Below, piece after piece: positions 14,816-17,005 of a stretch of DNA of 17,005 nt. The stretch spans positions 1 to 17,005 of the forward strand of contig MUCU01000028.1 in the NCBI GenBank assembly GCA_002817055.1, written 5' to 3'. The position numbers and the translations under genes are program-made. This DNA comes from SAR202 cluster bacterium Io17-Chloro-G7 (GTDB lineage: Bacteria > Chloroflexota > Dehalococcoidia > UBA3495). Positions within the stretch are counted from its first letter, which is position 1, and every line of letters begins with the position of its first letter. Under the pieces are notes generated by a model. It saw only the letters and a list, made by a program, of their open reading frames with translations. It did not search any database and had not been told where the DNA came from.

Positions 14816-15790
14816 ATGGTGCAAATTAACAGAGTAGTTGCCGTAACCGGAGCCGCCGGTTACGTGGGCCGCCGGTTGCTCCACAAATTGGAGGAAGGGG
14901 GAGAGCAACGCAAGCTGGTTGCCTTGGACACCAGGCCATTAGCATTTCCGGTGCACAATGTGGCCGCCTATCGGCAGGACGTGGCCGAACCCATTGAATC
15001 TACCCTCCGGCGTCACCGGGTAACCAGCTTGGTGCATCTCGCTTTCATCGCCAGACCCGGCCGAAGTCGCCGGGAGATTGCGGCCATTCGCGAGACTAAC
15101 CTGGGTATGTTGAAGTCTGTTCTAGACTCTTGCGTCCGCGCACGGGTAGGCCACTTCATATACGTTAGCTCCCACACTGTTTACGGTTCGCACTCGGATA
15201 ACCCGATCCCGATACCCGATACATCACCCTTGCGTCCTCAGCCCGACTTTCCATATGGGTATGACAAGTTCCTGTCGGAACATATCATCCAAGAGTTTAG
15301 CGAGCAACACCCGGATATTAAAGTCACCGTATTGCGCGCCTGCATTGTATTGGGACCGAACGCCGACGATCCGATATCGAAAACTCTCTTCAAGCCGGTT
15401 TTGCTGGGAGTGTTGGACTACAACCCTCCTCTCCAGTTTCTGTATGAAGACGATCTTGCCCGAGTGATTGGCAATATCATCGGCGAAGAACTCCCCGGAG
15501 TTTTCAACGTGGTGGGCGAAGGCGTAGTGTTTTATCAGGAACTTGCCAAAATCATCAAGAGCAGGCTAGTGAACCTACCTGCTGTCCTTGCTTATCCCCT
15601 GGTCCAGTTGACCTGGGAACTAGGGATTCAGCGAGAGTCAACTTCCTGCGGATTGGACCTGATCCGGTACCCAATTATTCTCGATTCAAGCAGATTTCGG
15701 CAGATGACCGGTTACCGGTTCTGGCACACATCCCTGGAAACCGTGACCGCATTCGCCAACTCGTGCTTGCTGGTCAAAGAAGACATCTGA
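14816..15790 (+). CDS. NAD-dependent epimerase/dehydratase (extended SDR), second in the locus
   Basis: A protein of 324 residues with an N-terminal Rossmann motif GAAGYVGRR (Gly 12, 15, 18), the serine strand FIYVSSHTVYG, and the catalytic pair Tyr147 and Lys151 in YGYDKFLSE. The later LRACIVLGP and FLYEDDLARVI segments are typical of nucleotide-sugar epimerase/dehydratase relatives. The substrate cannot be read from sequence. It differs clearly from HpnA in the substrate-side half. It lies 212 bases after the squalene synthase and 49 bases before a nucleoside hydrolase, on the same strand, so a role in the hopanoid side chain or an attached sugar is a reasonable inference but only that. The ATG at 14816 has no strong ribosome binding site. 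Ends in TGA. Confidence 0.85.
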   Translation: MVQINRVVAVTGAAGYVGRRLLHKLEEGGEQRKLVALDTRPLAFPVHNVAAYRQDVAEPIESTLRRHRVTSLVHLAFIARPGRSRREIAAIRETNLGMLKSVLDSCVRARVGHFIYVSSHTVYGSHSDNPIPIPDTSPLRPQPDFPYGYDKFLSEHIIQEFSEQHPDIKVTVLRACIVLGPNADDPISKTLFKPVLLGVLDYNPPLQFLYEDDLARVIGNIIGEELPGVFNVVGEGVVFYQELAKIIKSRLVNLPAVLAYPLVQLTWELGIQRESTSCGLDLIRYPIILDSSRFRQMTGYRFWHTSLETVTAFANSCLLVKEDI

Positions 15791-15839
15791 TCACTGTCTG
15801 AAAAAGCGTTTTGGAGCTGCTCGCGAGCTACGTTTTGCC

Positions 15840-16754
15840 ATGCCCGAGACAACTAAAGTCATCCTCGATACAGACCCAGGAGTCGATGACGCCATCGCTA
15901 TTCTTATGGCCATGGCGTCGCCTGAGCTGGAATTAGTGGGGATCACCACCGTCGGCGGCAATGTGAGATTGGCGCGGGCGACGCGGAACGCTCTAGCTCT
16001 GCTGGAGTACGCTGGCCGCCAGGAAGTGCCCGTGGCGAAAGGTGCGGCCAGGCCTTTACGAGGGCGATACGGGTATTCCTACAGTTTCCACGGGCGGACC
16101 GGGCTTTCCCGGCGTCTGCCTCGGCCCAGCTACCGCGCAATCGACACCAAGGCAGTTGGTTTCCTGGGCCAAAAGCTGCAAAGTCAGCCGGGCCAATACA
16201 CATTGGTGGCTTTGGGCCCTCTCACCAACCTTGCCCATATGATGATGGAATACCCCGATGCTTTAAGCCAGTCCGCCTCCATCGTGGTCATGGGTGGCGC
16301 AGTGGACTGTCCGGGCAACGTTACTCCCCACGCCGAATTCAATTTTTACAGCGACCCGATGGCGGCCGATAAGGTCATGGCCTCGGGCATCCCCATGACC
16401 TTAGTGGACCTCGGTTCTAGCCGCCAGACGTTTATTACCAGAGAAGAAGTCGAGGGGTTGAAATCCACTTCCTCAATTGGACGTTTGGCAGTTCAAATCC
16501 TCAAGAACTGGTTTCGACGGGACCCCAAACGCATGCGCTTTGAATTCTACGACCCATTGGCTTTGGCCGCAGCTTTGCGTCCGGAGTTAATCACGGTTCG
16601 TCAGGTGGCGCTTGGGGTGGAGAATTCCGACCAGGAACGTTTGGGCCAGTCGATGGTGGAGTCAAACATAGGACCGGTATCGATGGCCGAGCGGGTAGAC
16701 GCCAAAGAGTTCTCAGTGCTGTTTGATGACCTATTTTGTCTGAACCGGCGGTGA
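15840..16754 (+). CDS. Nucleoside hydrolase (inosine-uridine preferring family) with an altered active site
   Basis: A protein of 304 residues, normal for the family, which splits the N-glycosidic bond of ribonucleosides with water. The calcium/ribose-binding signature is complete at the N-terminus: DTDPGVDDAIA (Asp 10, 12, 16, 17). The middle motif VVMGGAVDCPGNVTPHAEFNFYSDP is present (too long to be chance), including the conserved N-F-x-x-D-P-x-A-A end. The late motif, usually His-Asp-x-Leu/Ala, reads FYDPLALA here, so the His that helps the leaving base is Tyr237, while the calcium ligand Asp238 is kept. That suggests a different leaving group or preference. It follows the second SDR by 49 bases and closes the hopanoid block. 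Ends in TGA. Salvage of nucleosides is the default role; action on a hopanoid nucleoside is speculation. Confidence 0.9.
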   Translation: MPETTKVILDTDPGVDDAIAILMAMASPELELVGITTVGGNVRLARATRNALALLEYAGRQEVPVAKGAARPLRGRYGYSYSFHGRTGLSRRLPRPSYRAIDTKAVGFLGQKLQSQPGQYTLVALGPLTNLAHMMMEYPDALSQSASIVVMGGAVDCPGNVTPHAEFNFYSDPMAADKVMASGIPMTLVDLGSSRQTFITREEVEGLKSTSSIGRLAVQILKNWFRRDPKRMRFEFYDPLALAAALRPELITVRQVALGVENSDQERLGQSMVESNIGPVSMAERVDAKEFSVLFDDLFCLNRR

Positions 16755-16793
16755 GCTAGTTCTATTGCTATGTGAAACTGATGAATACGAGTT

Positions 16794-16875
16794 TACCCCC
16801 ACTCTAACTTTCCCCCATGAAGGGGGAGAGAATTAGTCCCTTCCCCCATTTCGGGGGAAGGTTAGGATGGGGGTA
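16794..16875. repeat. MITE-like / REP-type palindromic element, 82 bp
   Basis: The outer arms TACCCCCA...(16794 on) and ...TGGGGGTA (to 16875) are inverted over about 23 bases with about three mismatches. Inside are two smaller hairpins: CCCCC-ATGAA-GGGGG (16812-16826) and CTTCCCCC-ATTTC-GGGGGAAG (16840-16860). It has no coding capacity. Such cruciform elements are usually dispersed in many copies and lie between genes; here it follows the nucleoside hydrolase by 40 bases and could also end its transcript. Confidence 0.7.
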
Positions 16876-16910
16876 TCGATTTGCTAGTCAAAAATATGTG
16901 GGAATGATAC

Positions 16911-17005
16911 TAGGTCGTGTTGACATTTCAACGTAGCCAAATGAGCGTGCTGACGAAGTGGAGAAAACCGAGGTAGGTCGTGGCGAGCTTGTCGTAGCGC
17001 GAGAA
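16911..17005 (-). mobile_element. IS5-family insertion sequence, one end only
   Basis: The transposase C-terminus is followed 15 bases downstream by a candidate terminal repeat, read on the plus strand as TAGGTCGTGTTGACA (16911-16925). The element continues beyond the right edge, so neither the other end nor target duplication can be checked. The boundary at about 16911 is estimated from the position of this motif. Confidence 0.75.
16928..17005 (-). CDS. IS5-family transposase, C-terminal 25 residues (cut by window edge)
   Basis: Reading the minus strand in from the right edge gives RYDKLATTYLGFLHFVSTL, then IWLR and a TGA. This is the characteristic end of DDE transposases of the IS5 family (IS427-like group): the R-Y-D-K-L-A block followed by a hydrophobic helix and I-W-L-R. 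The catalytic DDE residues lie outside the window, so whether the element is intact cannot be judged. It points towards the hopanoid block, ending 173 bases from the nucleoside hydrolase stop. Confidence 0.85.
   Translation of the reverse strand, partial: FSRYDKLATTYLGFLHFVSTLIWLR

Overview
The window (about 52-53% GC by eye) has two divergent blocks on either side of a gene-poor gap at about 5.2-6.5 kb. I infer a bacterial chromosome, possibly Chloroflexota of the SAR202/Dehalococcoidia kind. The grounds are a DUF1800-DUF1501-NHL gene group whose proteins lack export signals, a hopanoid locus, and a palindromic G-run/C-run repeat of a kind I associate with such genomes. This is family knowledge plus impression; no 16S or marker gene is present to prove it.

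Left block, minus strand (5163 down to 1): a DUF1800 gene, a DUF1501 gene and an intact six-bladed NHL beta-propeller gene. They are followed by a tandem second NHL copy that keeps its whole reading frame except for two in-frame TAG codons, and by a further unrecognised coding-like fragment that also carries an in-frame TAG. A good promoter (TTGACA-17-TATCTT) lies upstream of the DUF1800 gene. Each of the three intact genes is followed by a perfect hairpin.

Middle (5164-6511): no convincing gene on either strand. It holds the two divergent promoters, a canonical G-quadruplex-type motif, an 8-bp inverted repeat and three short direct-repeat pairs.

Right block, plus strand (6512-16754): a hopanoid biosynthesis locus. 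Order: polyprenyl (probably farnesyl) diphosphate synthase, HpnH (radical SAM adenosylhopane synthase), HpnG (adenosylhopane nucleosidase/phosphorylase), HpnA (sugar-epimerase-like SDR), squalene-hopene cyclase, a YjbQ/UPF0047 protein, one squalene/phytoene synthase, a second extended SDR and a nucleoside hydrolase. Together these could run isoprenyl diphosphates -> farnesyl diphosphate -> squalene -> hopene -> adenosylhopane -> ribosylhopane. Neither HpnE nor a second HpnC/HpnD-type synthase is present. The last two genes are not part of the textbook hopanoid set and are the best places to look for an undescribed side-chain step.

Right edge (16794-17005): a MITE-like palindromic repeat, then the terminal repeat and last 25 codons of an IS5-family transposase running out of the window.

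Of 13 clear stop codons in the window, none is TAG, whereas three TAGs interrupt otherwise open frames at the left end. That contrast is noted as a finding, with plain pseudogene decay as the default explanation.
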